Of a DNA stretch of 34,198 bases, positions 16,811 through 25,754 are shown piece after piece (the first letter of the stretch is position 1; every line of letters begins with the position of its first letter). The DNA comes from Gammaproteobacteria bacterium (GTDB lineage Bacteria > Pseudomonadota > Gammaproteobacteria > Pseudomonadales > Pseudohongiellaceae), in NCBI GenBank assembly GCA_002731775.1, contig PCCP01000025.1, forward strand, positions 1 through 34,198, written 5' to 3'. Position numbers and translations under genes: made by a program. The notes under the pieces are model-generated. The model was not told the DNA's origin and ran no database searches. It saw only the letters and a list, made by a program, of their open reading frames with translations.

Positions 16811-17925
16811 GGCTCCACCTCCGTAGTCGGGACCGACCTGGATTTTTTCCCATGGCCATAGATGCGCGGCCGGCATAAGTAATCCAGTGCCGGGGCACAA
16901 AAATTTCCCAACAGCACGGCGAAGGCAATGGAGTCCAGATAACTGCCCCAGACGCGAATACCGTAGATGGCAAGGCCGATGATGATGCCGTAATAAATTT
17001 TACCTCTCACAGTTGTGGCAGCACTTACTGGATCGGTGGCAATAAAGAATGCGCCTATCATGGTGGCGCTGCCAAAAAGATGGAGGTAGGGAGTGCCGTA
17101 TACGGCGGAACTGTCGGGCGCGTAGAACAGCATCGACATCATCGTGACCGTGGCGATGATCGCGCAGGGAATATGCCAGCTAATGATGCGTTTATAGATC
17201 AGGAACAGGCCGCCGCAGAGATATCCCATGTTGACCAGTTCCCAGGCTGCTCCCGAATCCCGGCTGAACAGGGAGACACCGGCATCCCATGCCGCCAACA
17301 GGGCGCCGGTGCCGGCCATTTTGAACTCAATCAGTGGAGTCGCCATGGCGAGGCCATCTATGCTGTCCGGGCTGGACATCTGGGCGCTGCCAAAAACCGG
17401 CATGCTGAGCAGAAGGCTCTGCCTCAAGCCCGCAAGACTGAATGCCGAAAAACTGCTGCCGTCGACGAGGGCGTCATTGGGAATATGCCAGCTGGTCATT
17501 TCCACAGGGAATGACAGCAGCAGTAGCACATAGCCACACATGGCAGGATTAAACAGGTTCTGACCCAGACCGCCATAGATGTGTTTGGCGATAACGATCG
17601 CGAAAAATATACCCATAGCCACCAGCCACCAGGAAGCGCCCGGGGGGATCGCTATGCCAAACAGTACAGCAGTGACCAGGGCGCTGTTATCGGACAGATG
17701 CTGGCGCATATCCCTGCCCCGGAGCTTCAGGGCGCAGGCTTCGAGAATTATCGCCATGCTCGCCGCCAGCATGATGTTGATCAGCACGCCGAATCCGAAA
17801 TACCAGGTTGCGGTCGCCACACCTGGAATGCAGGCGGCAATAACCAGTAACATCAGCCTGCCGGTACTGCGCTGGCTGTGCTGCATTGGTGAACTGATGC
17901 CGATGGCCGAGGGCTGGGTTTGCAT
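16807..17925 (-). CDS. rnfD: RnfD-like membrane subunit
   Basis: This 372-residue polytopic membrane protein is homologous to RnfD/RsxD/NqrB. Conserved blocks are DNSALVTAVLFGIAIPP, AKHIYGGLGQNLFNPAM, SFPVEMTSW, FGSATMIGAFFIATDPVSAATT and the C-terminal RPRIYGHGKK. In E. coli RsxD, FMN is attached to the Thr of DGISQATPL. Here the site reads DGLAMATPL (Thr196), so the threonine is kept but the serine three residues before it is Ala193. It follows rnfC with adjacent stop and start (TAA-ATG). Its stop overlaps the rnfE GTG, leaving no room for rnfG. Confidence 0.94.
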   Translation of the reverse strand: MQTQPSAIGISSPMQHSQRSTGRLMLLVIAACIPGVATATWYFGFGVLINIMLAASMAIILEACALKLRGRDMRQHLSDNSALVTAVLFGIAIPPGASWWLVAMGIFFAIVIAKHIYGGLGQNLFNPAMCGYVLLLLSFPVEMTSWHIPNDALVDGSSFSAFSLAGLRQSLLLSMPVFGSAQMSSPDSIDGLAMATPLIEFKMAGTGALLAAWDAGVSLFSRDSGAAWELVNMGYLCGGLFLIYKRIISWHIPCAIIATVTMMSMLFYAPDSSAVYGTPYLHLFGSATMIGAFFIATDPVSAATTVRGKIYYGIIIGLAIYGIRVWGSYLDSIAFAVLLGNFCAPALDYLCRPRIYGHGKKSRSVPTTEVEP

Positions 17926-19572
17926 TTAGCCATCACTCTCGGCGTCGGTCCTGGGGCTGGCAATATGGCCTGCCTTGCGCGCGCGCACTCGCGCTACCGC
18001 CTCGGCGATTTCGCGTTTCGCCCGCTCCCTGGAAAACACCGCCGCTTCGGTTTTGTCCCCGTCCTCACGGCTTCGATTTTTCTTGGCGGGTTCATCGTCC
18101 TTCACGGGGCCGACGGCGTCACCGGAGATTTGATGGGGGGCTTCATCCTGCTGTTTTTTAATGCGGTATTGATGTTGCTGGAACTGCCGCTGCCAGTGTT
18201 GGCTCTGCAGCTGCCTTCTCTGCTGTGCCCGAATCTCCGCCTTACTGCTGCGATAATATTGCACCAGAGGAATGTGACTGGGGCAGACATAGGCACAGGC
18301 GCCACATTCGATACAGTCGAACAGGCCATGTGCTAGGTTCTGTTCGTGGTCATGGGCGCGAGAGAAGGCATAGAGTTGTTGCGGCAGCAGTCGCGCAGGG
18401 CATGCCTCCGCACAGAATCCACAACGAATGCAGGCTAACTCGGGTTCATCGGGCGGAAATTCCGCAGCAGACATCGCGATCAGGCAATTACTGGTTTTCA
18501 TGACCGGCACGTCGAGAGTCAGCAGTTGGATGCCCATCAGAGAGCCGCCTACGATGGTGCCGGTGTGCCTCGTGGTATCGATACCGCAGAGATCGAACAG
18601 AAAGGAGACGGATGTGCCGATCAAGGTTTCGAAGTTTTTCGGGGTCTGTAATGGCGCGCCGGTCAAGGTGGTGATGCGACTGACACAGGGCTCGCCGTCG
18701 GCTATGGCTTTGTAGACCGCGTAGGCGGTTCCCGCGTTAAACACCAGCACGCCGATACTGGCTGGGTAAGCATGGCTCGGCACTTCCATGCCGGTGACCG
18801 CTTGAATGATCTGCTTCTCCCCGCCGACCGGATAACCGGCAGCCAGGGTCATTAATTCGATGCTGCTGTTCTCCAGTGCCTTCTTCAGGGCTTCGATGGC
18901 ATCGGCTCTATCCTCTTGCAGGACGATAATGCAATTCGAGGCGAGGCATGCCGATTTTAAGATTTCTGCACCGACCACAACACTCGCTCCACGCTCCCGG
19001 ATCAGGGCCTCGTCGGCGCTGATGAAAGGTTCACATTCGACGGCGTTTATAATCAGTAGATCGATTCCCGATTTCATGCCCAGGCTCAATTTTTGAGCGC
19101 TGGGAAAACCGGCCCCGCCGAGGCCGCAGATACCAGCCCGCTCGATTCGTTCGAGTAATTGCAGATGATCCAGGGCGCGATAGTCAGCCTCAGGGACAAT
19201 CTCGATAGCCCGGTCTTCACCGTCGCTCTGCAGGTGAATACACAGTCGCTGCGATCCGAACTCGTCCGCCACCGTGGCGTTTGATATCGAGGAGACCAGG
19301 CCGGAAGTGGGGGCGTGGAGCGCTACACTACCGGGTTCGTCAGCTTCTGCCAGCAGTTGAAATTTCTGTACCAGATCTCCCGCCTCGACGATTGCAACGG
19401 CATCGACGCCCAGGTTTTGGCTCAGGGGCAGCACCAGCTGTTTCGGAATTGGCACCGGCATCAGCCGCGACCGCAAAGATCGGGTCTTGTAAGCGTCTGC
19501 GGCGATACCGCCAAAAATGGCGTAGGGCGCACGATCGCTGCGTCGTCCCAGCAGTCTGTTGACGAGTCTCAT
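17926..19572 (-). CDS. rnfC: RnfC-like NADH/FMN and Fe-S subunit
   Basis: This 548-residue peripheral subunit should oxidise or reduce NAD(H) through FMN and pass electrons to its two clusters. The flavin/NADH site is visible as CGLGGAGFPSAQKLS (about 149-163) with IINAVECEPFISADEA (about 174-189). Two [4Fe-4S] motifs are complete: Cys381/384/387/391 and Cys420/423/426/430. The final ~110 residues are a charged, Gln-rich helical tail, as in RsxC. An unusual point is the N-terminus, which reads FGGIAADAYKT where the family normally has a GGIHPPE-type motif. The start overlaps the rnfB stop by 4 bp. Confidence 0.95.
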   Translation of the reverse strand: MRLVNRLLGRRSDRAPYAIFGGIAADAYKTRSLRSRLMPVPIPKQLVLPLSQNLGVDAVAIVEAGDLVQKFQLLAEADEPGSVALHAPTSGLVSSISNATVADEFGSQRLCIHLQSDGEDRAIEIVPEADYRALDHLQLLERIERAGICGLGGAGFPSAQKLSLGMKSGIDLLIINAVECEPFISADEALIRERGASVVVGAEILKSACLASNCIIVLQEDRADAIEALKKALENSSIELMTLAAGYPVGGEKQIIQAVTGMEVPSHAYPASIGVLVFNAGTAYAVYKAIADGEPCVSRITTLTGAPLQTPKNFETLIGTSVSFLFDLCGIDTTRHTGTIVGGSLMGIQLLTLDVPVMKTSNCLIAMSAAEFPPDEPELACIRCGFCAEACPARLLPQQLYAFSRAHDHEQNLAHGLFDCIECGACAYVCPSHIPLVQYYRSSKAEIRAQQRRQLQSQHWQRQFQQHQYRIKKQQDEAPHQISGDAVGPVKDDEPAKKNRSREDGDKTEAAVFSRERAKREIAEAVARVRARKAGHIASPRTDAESDG

Positions 19573-20165
19573 GACATGGAGTCCAGCGGGTTGTAGACAG
19601 ACCTGATTTCACCAGGCGCTTGCCACGGGAGATGGGAATCCCTGCTTATTGGCACCATGTCGATACAGTCGACCGGGCAGGGCTCAACACACAAATCACA
19701 GCCGCTACATTCCTGCTCGAAGACGGTGTGCATCAGTTTTGCAGCACCGAGGATGGCGTCCAGCGGACAGGCTTGAATGCAGAGGGTACAGCCGATGCAC
19801 TCAGCTTCCCTAATGACCGCCACCGTTGGCAGTTGATAGTTGCCGGCGCCAGGGTCCAGCGCCTGGCGCCGTTCGTTCATGAGATTAGCGAGGTGGATTA
19901 TGGTGTCGGTTCCCCCCGGCGGACAACGGTTGATCGACTCCCCCTCGACGATTGCCCGGGCATAGGGCCGGCAGCCTTCGAAGCCGCAGCGTCCACACTG
20001 GGTCTGGGGAAGTAATCGATTTACCTGGTCCACCAACGATCCCTGTGTCGCCAAATTTATGGAAACATAACGTCTGAATATCAACAGCGTCCAGCAAGCA
20101 ACGGCAATGATAACGACTGCTGCGAGTATCTGGCTGTAACTACTGTCGATGAGTGGAAGCGGCAC
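19569..20165 (-). CDS. rnfB: RnfB-like multi-cluster ferredoxin subunit
   Basis: This 198-residue protein has one N-terminal membrane helix (about residues 9-30). A four-cysteine cluster domain follows (Cys57, 60, 65, 81 in QCGRCGFEGC...INRCPPGG). Two classical [4Fe-4S] ferredoxin motifs come next (Cys123/126/129/133 and Cys153/156/159/163). All cysteines expected for RnfB are present, unlike in RnfA and RnfE. In known complexes it passes electrons between ferredoxin or RnfC and the RnfA/RnfE cluster. It starts 3 bp after the rnfA stop and overlaps rnfC by 4 bp. Confidence 0.96.
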   Translation of the reverse strand: MPLPLIDSSYSQILAAVVIIAVACWTLLIFRRYVSINLATQGSLVDQVNRLLPQTQCGRCGFEGCRPYARAIVEGESINRCPPGGTDTIIHLANLMNERRQALDPGAGNYQLPTVAVIREAECIGCTLCIQACPLDAILGAAKLMHTVFEQECSGCDLCVEPCPVDCIDMVPISRDSHLPWQAPGEIRSVYNPLDSMS

Positions 20166-20168
20166 GAT

Positions 20169-20744
20169 TTAGACCAGCCCGGCAAAACCCAGGAAACACA
20201 TAGCCGCAATGCCGGCACTGATCAGTTGAATAGCGGCGCCACGGAATGGAGCCGGCACGTCGGCGCCGTCGAGACGTTGGCGCAGGGCCGTAAATGCCAG
20301 CAGTACCAGCGCGAATCCCATCGCCGCGCCGAAGCTGTATGCGAGGCAGTCCACGACGCTTCGCGCACTGGCGGTGTTTAGCAGCGATAGTCCGATGATA
20401 CTGCTGTTGCCAGCGATCAGATAGAACGCGAGTCTTTGTCTGCGCATTGAAAGGGGAAAATATTTTTCCAGGCTATGCAGTACCAACAAGGTAAGTATGG
20501 AACTGACGCCGACGAAGCACAGCAGCGCCAGGTACTGTAGCCCGAGTGGGGCCAACAGGCCCCGGTAAAGAATCAGATTGATGGCTGAGGCCAGGAAAAT
20601 TACCAGGAAACTTACCAGGGCAAGCTCGATCGCGTTTCGCAGTCGATTACTGTAGGCGAACAGGGAGGAAACACCCAGGGACTGGATCAGCACCATGTTA
20701 TTGACCAGGGCAGCAGCGACGATAATGCTAAATATTTGGGTCAC
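20169..20744 (-). CDS. rnfA: RnfA-like subunit lacking the cluster cysteines
   Basis: This 191-residue protein with about six membrane helices is homologous to RnfA/RsxA/NqrE. The start LVNNMVLIQSLG, the tail DVPAPFRGAAIQLISAGIAAMCFLGFAGLV and the overall length match well. In E. coli RsxA the [2Fe-2S] ligands are Cys26 (FLGLCPF) and the Cys of TTNCAVLG. Here the aligned residues are Ser26 (SLGVSSLF) and Ser114 (AGNSSIIG). The start is GTG at 20744, with only a weak AGGGA upstream. It is the first gene of the operon; the preceding 110 bp has no clear promoter. Confidence 0.93.
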   Translation of the reverse strand: MTQIFSIIVAAALVNNMVLIQSLGVSSLFAYSNRLRNAIELALVSFLVIFLASAINLILYRGLLAPLGLQYLALLCFVGVSSILTLLVLHSLEKYFPLSMRRQRLAFYLIAGNSSIIGLSLLNTASARSVVDCLAYSFGAAMGFALVLLAFTALRQRLDGADVPAPFRGAAIQLISAGIAAMCFLGFAGLV

Positions 20745-20854
20745 GGCGCGAACGATCCCTGGGGTTTCTGGGGTGAAAGAAAACTGGCGTCGATTCTAAC
20801 ACGGCTCAGAAACCACATACCAAGGCGGTGCCGAATGTGATACCGGGTAAAATC

Positions 20855-22378
20855 TTATTCTGTAAACAAACCGACAGAGTGGGCGGCAGGAATTCTGTAC
20901 TGGGAGAGTATATCGGTTTCAGAAGAAATCGCGGCAGCATGGTTGATGACCATCTGATAACCGTTGGTATTTTCCAGCACCACATTTTCTTCGAGATTGG
21001 TTCGTAGCAGATGCGAAAACTGTGCGAAATCCCGCACCGGTTCACCGTTGATGAAGTCCACTATCCAGTTGCGCCAGTCGTGGTAGCCCAGATTCACATC
21101 GCTGGCCAGCACCTGTAATGCGACTACCAGTTCCCGCCGTTGCGGTGAGCTCCATTGATTGCGGGCCTGCAATAAGGTAACCGGTGCACTGCGGCCCCAA
21201 TCATTACCCCAGCGCTTAATGAGGTTCATGTTTAAAGGCACGAACAGTACGCCGCCGTAAATGTAGTATTCGGGCATCTTGTCGAATTTTTCACCGGCAA
21301 CCAGGCTGTAACTGTCGAGGGCACGCTCGGCCAGTATCGCAGCGTTACCAATTTCGCCATTTCTGGCGTAAGTGATCAGCACTGACTCGTCGATGTGATG
21401 GAGATCGATGGCGTGTTTGTAATCCGTGAGTATATCTTTGCTTAGTTTTATGCTGCCATCATCGGCGATGTCGTAATCGTCGACTTTCAGAATGACATCA
21501 TTTTCCTGCAATATTCCCTGGGAGGGAGAACCATCGAATACCTTGATTACCAGCACACCACTTTGGTCTTTTGTTAAGCCGTAGGCCAGTTTTGCAGACG
21601 GACTATCCAGAGTTTGAGTACGAAAACCAAGATCGGGGAAGCCGTCATGGCTGCCATCGATGCGGTCATCGAGGACATGCCGGATAATACTCGGCGGCAC
21701 AAAATAGCCGAGATTTTCCGAGCGACCGCCACTATTTGACTGCATCACCACCCCAACAATTTGTTGATCGACAATCACCGGACCGCCGCTGTTGCCGGGA
21801 TTTATGGCGGCATCGATTTGACCGGCGAGCAGATAGGTGCCGGCATGGGCGTATATCTGCTGCTCGACTCGGGACAGAATTCCCTTGGTGATGCTGAGGG
21901 ACTTGCCGCCAATTGGATAACCATAGACAGAGACCTCCTGTAATGGCTCGGGCAGCTTGCCGATGGGCAGGGCCTTGAGGTCACTGAAAAACCCCGGTTC
22001 GTCGACGGTGATGAGGGCCAAATCCGCCTCGTGAGAAATAAATGCCACATGGGCTTGATAGCGACGAGGATCGTTATGTTTTTGTGCCTGGACGTAGCTG
22101 GCATTGGCAACGACATGGGCATTGGTCAATATCAGATTGCCAGTTACTACCGAGCCTGAACCGCTACTCTGTCTCGGGGTTAACAGGCGCCAGGGCGTGA
22201 AGTAATCCGGTGCGGCCTGGGTCGTGTAGATTTTGATTATCGAGTCTTCGATTTCCCGAAGGTCATTATTTTGCGAGTGGGCGGAGAATGAATTCGCCAG
22301 CAAGAGGACGCCCAGAATGGCCGGAATCTGCCAGTCGTGTAATTTCTGTGTGCTACTCAAGCGCTTATGTAATTTCAT
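20855..22378 (-). CDS. Secreted trypsin-like serine protease with PDZ-like domain
   Basis: This 507-residue S1C-family (DegP/Deg-like) protease has an N-terminal hydrophobic segment (about residues 17-33) ending NSFSAHSQ, consistent with export to the periplasm. The catalytic triad is His88 (ILTNAHVV), Asp119 (EADLALI) and Ser197 (NPGNSGGPV). A PDZ-like region follows (about 250-330, including SGVLVIKVFDGSPSQGILQENDVILKV read in parts). The last ~170 residues are longer than a second PDZ and resemble the C-terminal extension of Deg proteases. It probably degrades misfolded envelope proteins. It lies 110 bp upstream of rnfA on the same strand, but a functional link is not indicated. Confidence 0.9.
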   Translation of the reverse strand: MKLHKRLSSTQKLHDWQIPAILGVLLLANSFSAHSQNNDLREIEDSIIKIYTTQAAPDYFTPWRLLTPRQSSGSGSVVTGNLILTNAHVVANASYVQAQKHNDPRRYQAHVAFISHEADLALITVDEPGFFSDLKALPIGKLPEPLQEVSVYGYPIGGKSLSITKGILSRVEQQIYAHAGTYLLAGQIDAAINPGNSGGPVIVDQQIVGVVMQSNSGGRSENLGYFVPPSIIRHVLDDRIDGSHDGFPDLGFRTQTLDSPSAKLAYGLTKDQSGVLVIKVFDGSPSQGILQENDVILKVDDYDIADDGSIKLSKDILTDYKHAIDLHHIDESVLITYARNGEIGNAAILAERALDSYSLVAGEKFDKMPEYYIYGGVLFVPLNMNLIKRWGNDWGRSAPVTLLQARNQWSSPQRRELVVALQVLASDVNLGYHDWRNWIVDFINGEPVRDFAQFSHLLRTNLEENVVLENTNGYQMVINHAAAISSETDILSQYRIPAAHSVGLFTE

Positions 22379-22401
22379 AGTTACCTACTGGTCAAATACT
22401 C

Positions 22402-22473
22402 TTAACAGGAGCAAACAGGGGAAGCCGCAATTGGCCCAAGCTTATTACGTAAAAGTGATGAGTGCCAGGCCAT
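22402..22473 (-). CDS. Candidate 23-residue small protein or leader peptide upstream of the protease
   Basis: An ATG at 22473 is preceded by GGGAGGAATTGCA, giving a consensus-like GGAGG at 7-8 nt spacing, one of the best ribosome-binding sites in the window. The reading frame MAWHSSLLRNKLGPIAAS... ends PVCSC with TAA, 23 nt before the protease ATG. It has no recognisable domain. It could be a real small protein, a leader peptide coupled to the protease, or a fortuitous signal in an otherwise empty 168-bp gap. Confidence 0.35.
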   Translation of the reverse strand: MAWHSSLLRNKLGPIAASPVCSC

Positions 22474-22546
22474 TGCAATTCCTCCCTGGCTCTTAGCAGA
22501 CCGCCAAACCGGCCTGAATCGTACAGGCTCTGCCAGTGGTGTGCCT

Positions 22547-24592
22547 TCAGGTGATACGCATGCCGGCTTCTGCGCCGCTGTGGGGCTCGAGTAGCCAGAT
22601 ATCCTTGCCACCTGGCCCAGCCGCTAGAATCATGCCTTCGGAGAGGCCAAATTTCATCTTTCGTGGCTTCAGGTTGGCTACCACCACCGTATACATACCC
22701 ACCAGCGTTGCAGGCTCATAGGCTGACTTGATACCGGAAAAGACCGTGCGAGTCAGTGGCTCACCCTGGGGATCCAGCCCAAGATCGAGGCTCAACTTCA
22801 GTAATTTATCGGCGCCTTCTACCACTTCGGCGTCGATGATCCTGGCTATGCGCAAATCGATTTTGGCGAAATCATCAAACTCGATCTCTGGCTCCAGACC
22901 ACTGCTATTAGCAACGGGTTTCGTCACCTTGTTGCCTTGCTGCGTTTCGTATTCCTGCCGGGTCGCATCGACCATCGCTTGCACCTTGTCGATTTCAACA
23001 CGGGTTATAAGCGGTTTGAATTTGTTGATCTTGTGATTGAGTAATGGCTTATCAATATCGTCCCATTGCAGTGGATCGATGGCCAGGAAATGTTCCGCCT
23101 TTTTTACCATGGCCGGTACCACCGGTTTCAAATAGGAAATCAACAGCCGAAATGCATTCAGGCCAGTGCTGCAAATCTCCTGCAACTCCAACGACTGCTT
23201 GTCTTCCTTGGCGATGATCCATGGCTGTTTATCGTTGATATATTGATTGGCTTTATCCGCCTGCGCCATAATGAGTCTGATAGCCTTGCTGTACTCACGG
23301 CGTTCGAAGTGTTCGGTAATTTCGATCTTACTTGCCAACATCTCTGCAATCAACTGCTCATCATCGAGCTTGTTGGATAACATGCCATCAAAACCCTTGC
23401 CGATAAAGCCGGCGCAGCGGCTAGCGATGTTAACCACCTTGCCTACCAGATCCGAATTCACTCTCTGCACAAAATCATCGAGATTAAGATCTAGATCATC
23501 TATTCCAGAAGATAGTTTTGCCGCCAGATAATAGCGCAGGTATTCGGGATTCAGATGCTCCAGGTAGGTTCTAGCGTTAATAAAAGTCCCCCGGGATTTT
23601 GACATCTTGGTGCCATCGACGGTGAGGAAGCCATGTGCAAAAACCGCAGTTGGCATGCGGTAACCGGCGCTGGTCAACATGGCTGGCCAGAACAGCGTAT
23701 GAAAATTAATGATGTCCTTGCCGATGAAATGGTAGAGCTCGGTATCGTGGCCGGGACGCCAGTAATCATCGAAGTTATAGCCGCCGCGCTCGCAGAAAAC
23801 TTTGAAACTGGCCATGTAGCCGATGGGGGCATCCACCCAGACATAGAAGTATTTGCCGGGCTCACCTGGAATTTCAAAACCAAAATAGGGCGCATCACGG
23901 GAGATGTCCCACTCCTGTAATTCGTCGTCCAGCCATTCACTGAGTTTATTGGCGACAGCATCCTGCAGGGTCCCACTGCGCGTCCAAATTTTTAACATGT
24001 CCTTAAACGCGGGCAGGGCAAAGAAGAAATGCTCGGATTCTTTTTCGACAGGAGTCGACCCTGAAATCAGGGACCGGGAATCTATTAATTCCGCGGGACT
24101 GTAGGTTGATCCACAGGCTTCACAATTGTCGCCATACTGATTCTCGGTTTTGCATTTAGGGCAGGTCCCAACGATGTATCTGTCTGCCAGGAATAGATTT
24201 TTCTCCGGGTCGTAGAGTTGTTTGATAAAGCGCCGATGGATGTGCCCGTTGGTATTCAGCTTCTCGTAGATGGATTCTGACAACTCACGATTTTCTTCGG
24301 AATGGGTGGAGTAGTAGTGGTCGAATTGGATTAGAAAATCGGCGTAGTCCAGTTGGTGTTCTATGCTGGCGGCGTCGATCAATTGTTCTGAAGTGATGCC
24401 CAATTGTTCCGCGCTGAGCATAATCGCAGTTCCATGGGCATCGTCGGCACACACGTACACACAGTCGTGGCCTCGGAGTTTTTGCAAGCGCACCCAGATA
24501 TCTGTTTGTATCGCCTCGAGCATGTGGCCCAGGTGGATGTCACCATTGGCGTACGGCAAGGCGCTGGTTACCAGAATTTTTCTTCGTTTCAC
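22547..24592 (-). CDS. metG: Methionyl-tRNA synthetase
   Basis: This 681-residue enzyme charges tRNA-Met. The class I signature HLGH (residues 20-23, after ALPYANGDI), the zinc-binding CPKC/CEAC pair around residues 145-160 and the KMSKS loop ([12 protein letters not shown]) are intact. A C-terminal EMAP/Trbp111-type tRNA-binding domain (from about residue 580, [14 protein letters not shown] onward) makes this the dimeric, E. coli-like form. The start is GTG at 24592 with AAGGA 7 nt upstream. It lies downstream of the rubredoxin gene on the same strand, with a 114-bp gap. Confidence 0.98.
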   Translation of the reverse strand: MKRRKILVTSALPYANGDIHLGHMLEAIQTDIWVRLQKLRGHDCVYVCADDAHGTAIMLSAEQLGITSEQLIDAASIEHQLDYADFLIQFDHYYSTHSEENRELSESIYEKLNTNGHIHRRFIKQLYDPEKNLFLADRYIVGTCPKCKTENQYGDNCEACGSTYSPAELIDSRSLISGSTPVEKESEHFFFALPAFKDMLKIWTRSGTLQDAVANKLSEWLDDELQEWDISRDAPYFGFEIPGEPGKYFYVWVDAPIGYMASFKVFCERGGYNFDDYWRPGHDTELYHFIGKDIINFHTLFWPAMLTSAGYRMPTAVFAHGFLTVDGTKMSKSRGTFINARTYLEHLNPEYLRYYLAAKLSSGIDDLDLNLDDFVQRVNSDLVGKVVNIASRCAGFIGKGFDGMLSNKLDDEQLIAEMLASKIEITEHFERREYSKAIRLIMAQADKANQYINDKQPWIIAKEDKQSLELQEICSTGLNAFRLLISYLKPVVPAMVKKAEHFLAIDPLQWDDIDKPLLNHKINKFKPLITRVEIDKVQAMVDATRQEYETQQGNKVTKPVANSSGLEPEIEFDDFAKIDLRIARIIDAEVVEGADKLLKLSLDLGLDPQGEPLTRTVFSGIKSAYEPATLVGMYTVVVANLKPRKMKFGLSEGMILAAGPGGKDIWLLEPHSGAEAGMRIT

Positions 24593-24706
24593 ACTCAGTC
24601 CTTGGTTGACCGGCAGTACCGCGGTTTCTCACCGGTGCCGGGATTCGTGCACAGCTTCAGCAAGCCTGTGCCTTAGTGAGTATTTCAAAATTTGGTGATA
24701 GCTGCT

Positions 24707-24871
24707 TTATATTTCGACCATTTCGAAGTCTTCTTTGCCGACTCCGCAATCCGGGCACATCCAGTCATCCGGAATCTCGTCCCAACCGGTACCGGGGGCG
24801 ATGCCATCCTCGGGTAGGCCCAGTTCTTCTTCATATATAAAACTGCAAATCAAACACTGCCACTTTCTCAC
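24707..24871 (-). CDS. Rubredoxin
   Basis: This 54-residue cytoplasmic electron carrier binds one iron through four cysteines, in [10 protein letters not shown] and [13 protein letters not shown]. The aromatic and Pro/Gly pattern ([17 protein letters not shown]) is that of classical rubredoxins. I start at the GTG at 24871, which has GGAGG about 8 nt upstream and gives a standard-length protein. A longer open frame to 24976 runs through the promoter and is rejected. It is divergent from dcd, and its redox partners are not in the window. Confidence 0.93.
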   Translation of the reverse strand: MRKWQCLICSFIYEEELGLPEDGIAPGTGWDEIPDDWMCPDCGVGKEDFEMVEI

Positions 24872-25184
24872 CCGATCGTCCTCCGAAGGTGCGTTGTGTA
24901 AAACCAGATGGATGCCGATTAACCTAATTATAGCCTCTAAACAGGCGCCGCTGCCTGGGGGTTTGCCCCTGGCCACATGACTGGTCCGGTACTTCGCTGT
25001 TCATAGATACGCATCCCGGCGGCGGCGAATCATACTTCAAGTCAGCATTGAATTCAGCTCTAATTTGTCCTGGCTTGTGCTGTCTCCTCCTCGATCTGGG
25101 CCTGTAAAATAAGTTGATGAGAAAGCTGATGAATGGTTTATCATCCACATCTTGTGTGTAGCAATGCGTTATCAGGGTTGAAGT
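24872..25184. other. 313-bp divergent region between the rubredoxin gene and dcd
   Basis: The region holds the promoters of both genes and no gene of its own. A perfect minus-strand -10 lies at 24927-24932. On the dcd side, TAAAAT near 25108 and a GATGA/TCATC inverted repeat around 25118-25145 are visible, but no clear -35 pairs with them. A GGGG-CAAA-CCCC hairpin lies near 24956-24967. Confidence 0.5.
24927..24932 (-). promoter_or_regulatory. -10 element for the rubredoxin gene
   Basis: TATAAT on the minus strand matches the -10 consensus exactly and gives a leader of about 50 nt to the GTG start. No good -35 is present at 16-18 bp, so it may need an activator. Confidence 0.45.
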
Positions 25185-25754
25185 ATGAGTATAAAGTCGG
25201 ATCGCTGGATCAGGGAAATGGCACAGACCCAGGGTATGATTGAGCCATTTGAGCCGGAGCAAGTCCGCTATATCGATGGCGCCAAGGTCATCTCCTTCGG
25301 CACCTCGAGTTATGGCTATGATGTTCGTTGTGCCAGCGAATTCAAGATATTCACCAATGTCCACACTACCAGCGTGGTGGATCCAAAAAATTTCGACAAG
25401 AGTAGTTTTATATCTATCGAAGAACCCTTCTGCATAATTCCCCCGAATTCATTCGCCCTGGCCAGGACCATCGAATACTTTCGTATTCCCAAAGATGTAC
25501 TCACGATTTGTCTCGGCAAGTCGACTTATGCCCGTTGCGGCATCATCGTCAATGTCACCCCATTGGAGCCGGAGTGGGAGGGGCATGTAACCCTGGAGTT
25601 TTCTAATACCACGCCACTACCGGCGAAAATCTATGCCAATGAGGGTGTCGCCCAGATGCTGTTTTACCAATCCGATGAACAGTGCGAGACCACTTATAAG
25701 CAGCGCGGCGGCAAATACATGGGTCAGACTGGCGTCACCCCCCCCAAAGCCTGA
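25185..25754 (+). CDS. dcd: dCTP deaminase
   Basis: This 189-residue homotrimeric enzyme deaminates dCTP to dUTP, the main route to dTTP in many gammaproteobacteria. The active-site region [31 protein letters not shown] (read in parts, about residues 110-140) contains the catalytic Ser/Arg and Glu. The trimer-tail motif [15 protein letters not shown] is intact. Length is standard. The gene is followed by a long non-coding stretch before fliA. Confidence 0.98.
   Translation: MSIKSDRWIREMAQTQGMIEPFEPEQVRYIDGAKVISFGTSSYGYDVRCASEFKIFTNVHTTSVVDPKNFDKSSFISIEEPFCIIPPNSFALARTIEYFRIPKDVLTICLGKSTYARCGIIVNVTPLEPEWEGHVTLEFSNTTPLPAKIYANEGVAQMLFYQSDEQCETTYKQRGGKYMGQTGVTPPKA

Noticed and set aside
16811..16900. 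Longer N-terminus for RnfE from 16900
   Set aside because: It lies inside rnfD in another frame. The GTG at 16810 has a strong Shine-Dalgarno and gives the family length.
24872..24976. 35-residue N-terminal extension of the rubredoxin
   Set aside because: It runs through the TATAAT promoter element; the GTG at 24871 has GGAGG and gives a normal rubredoxin.
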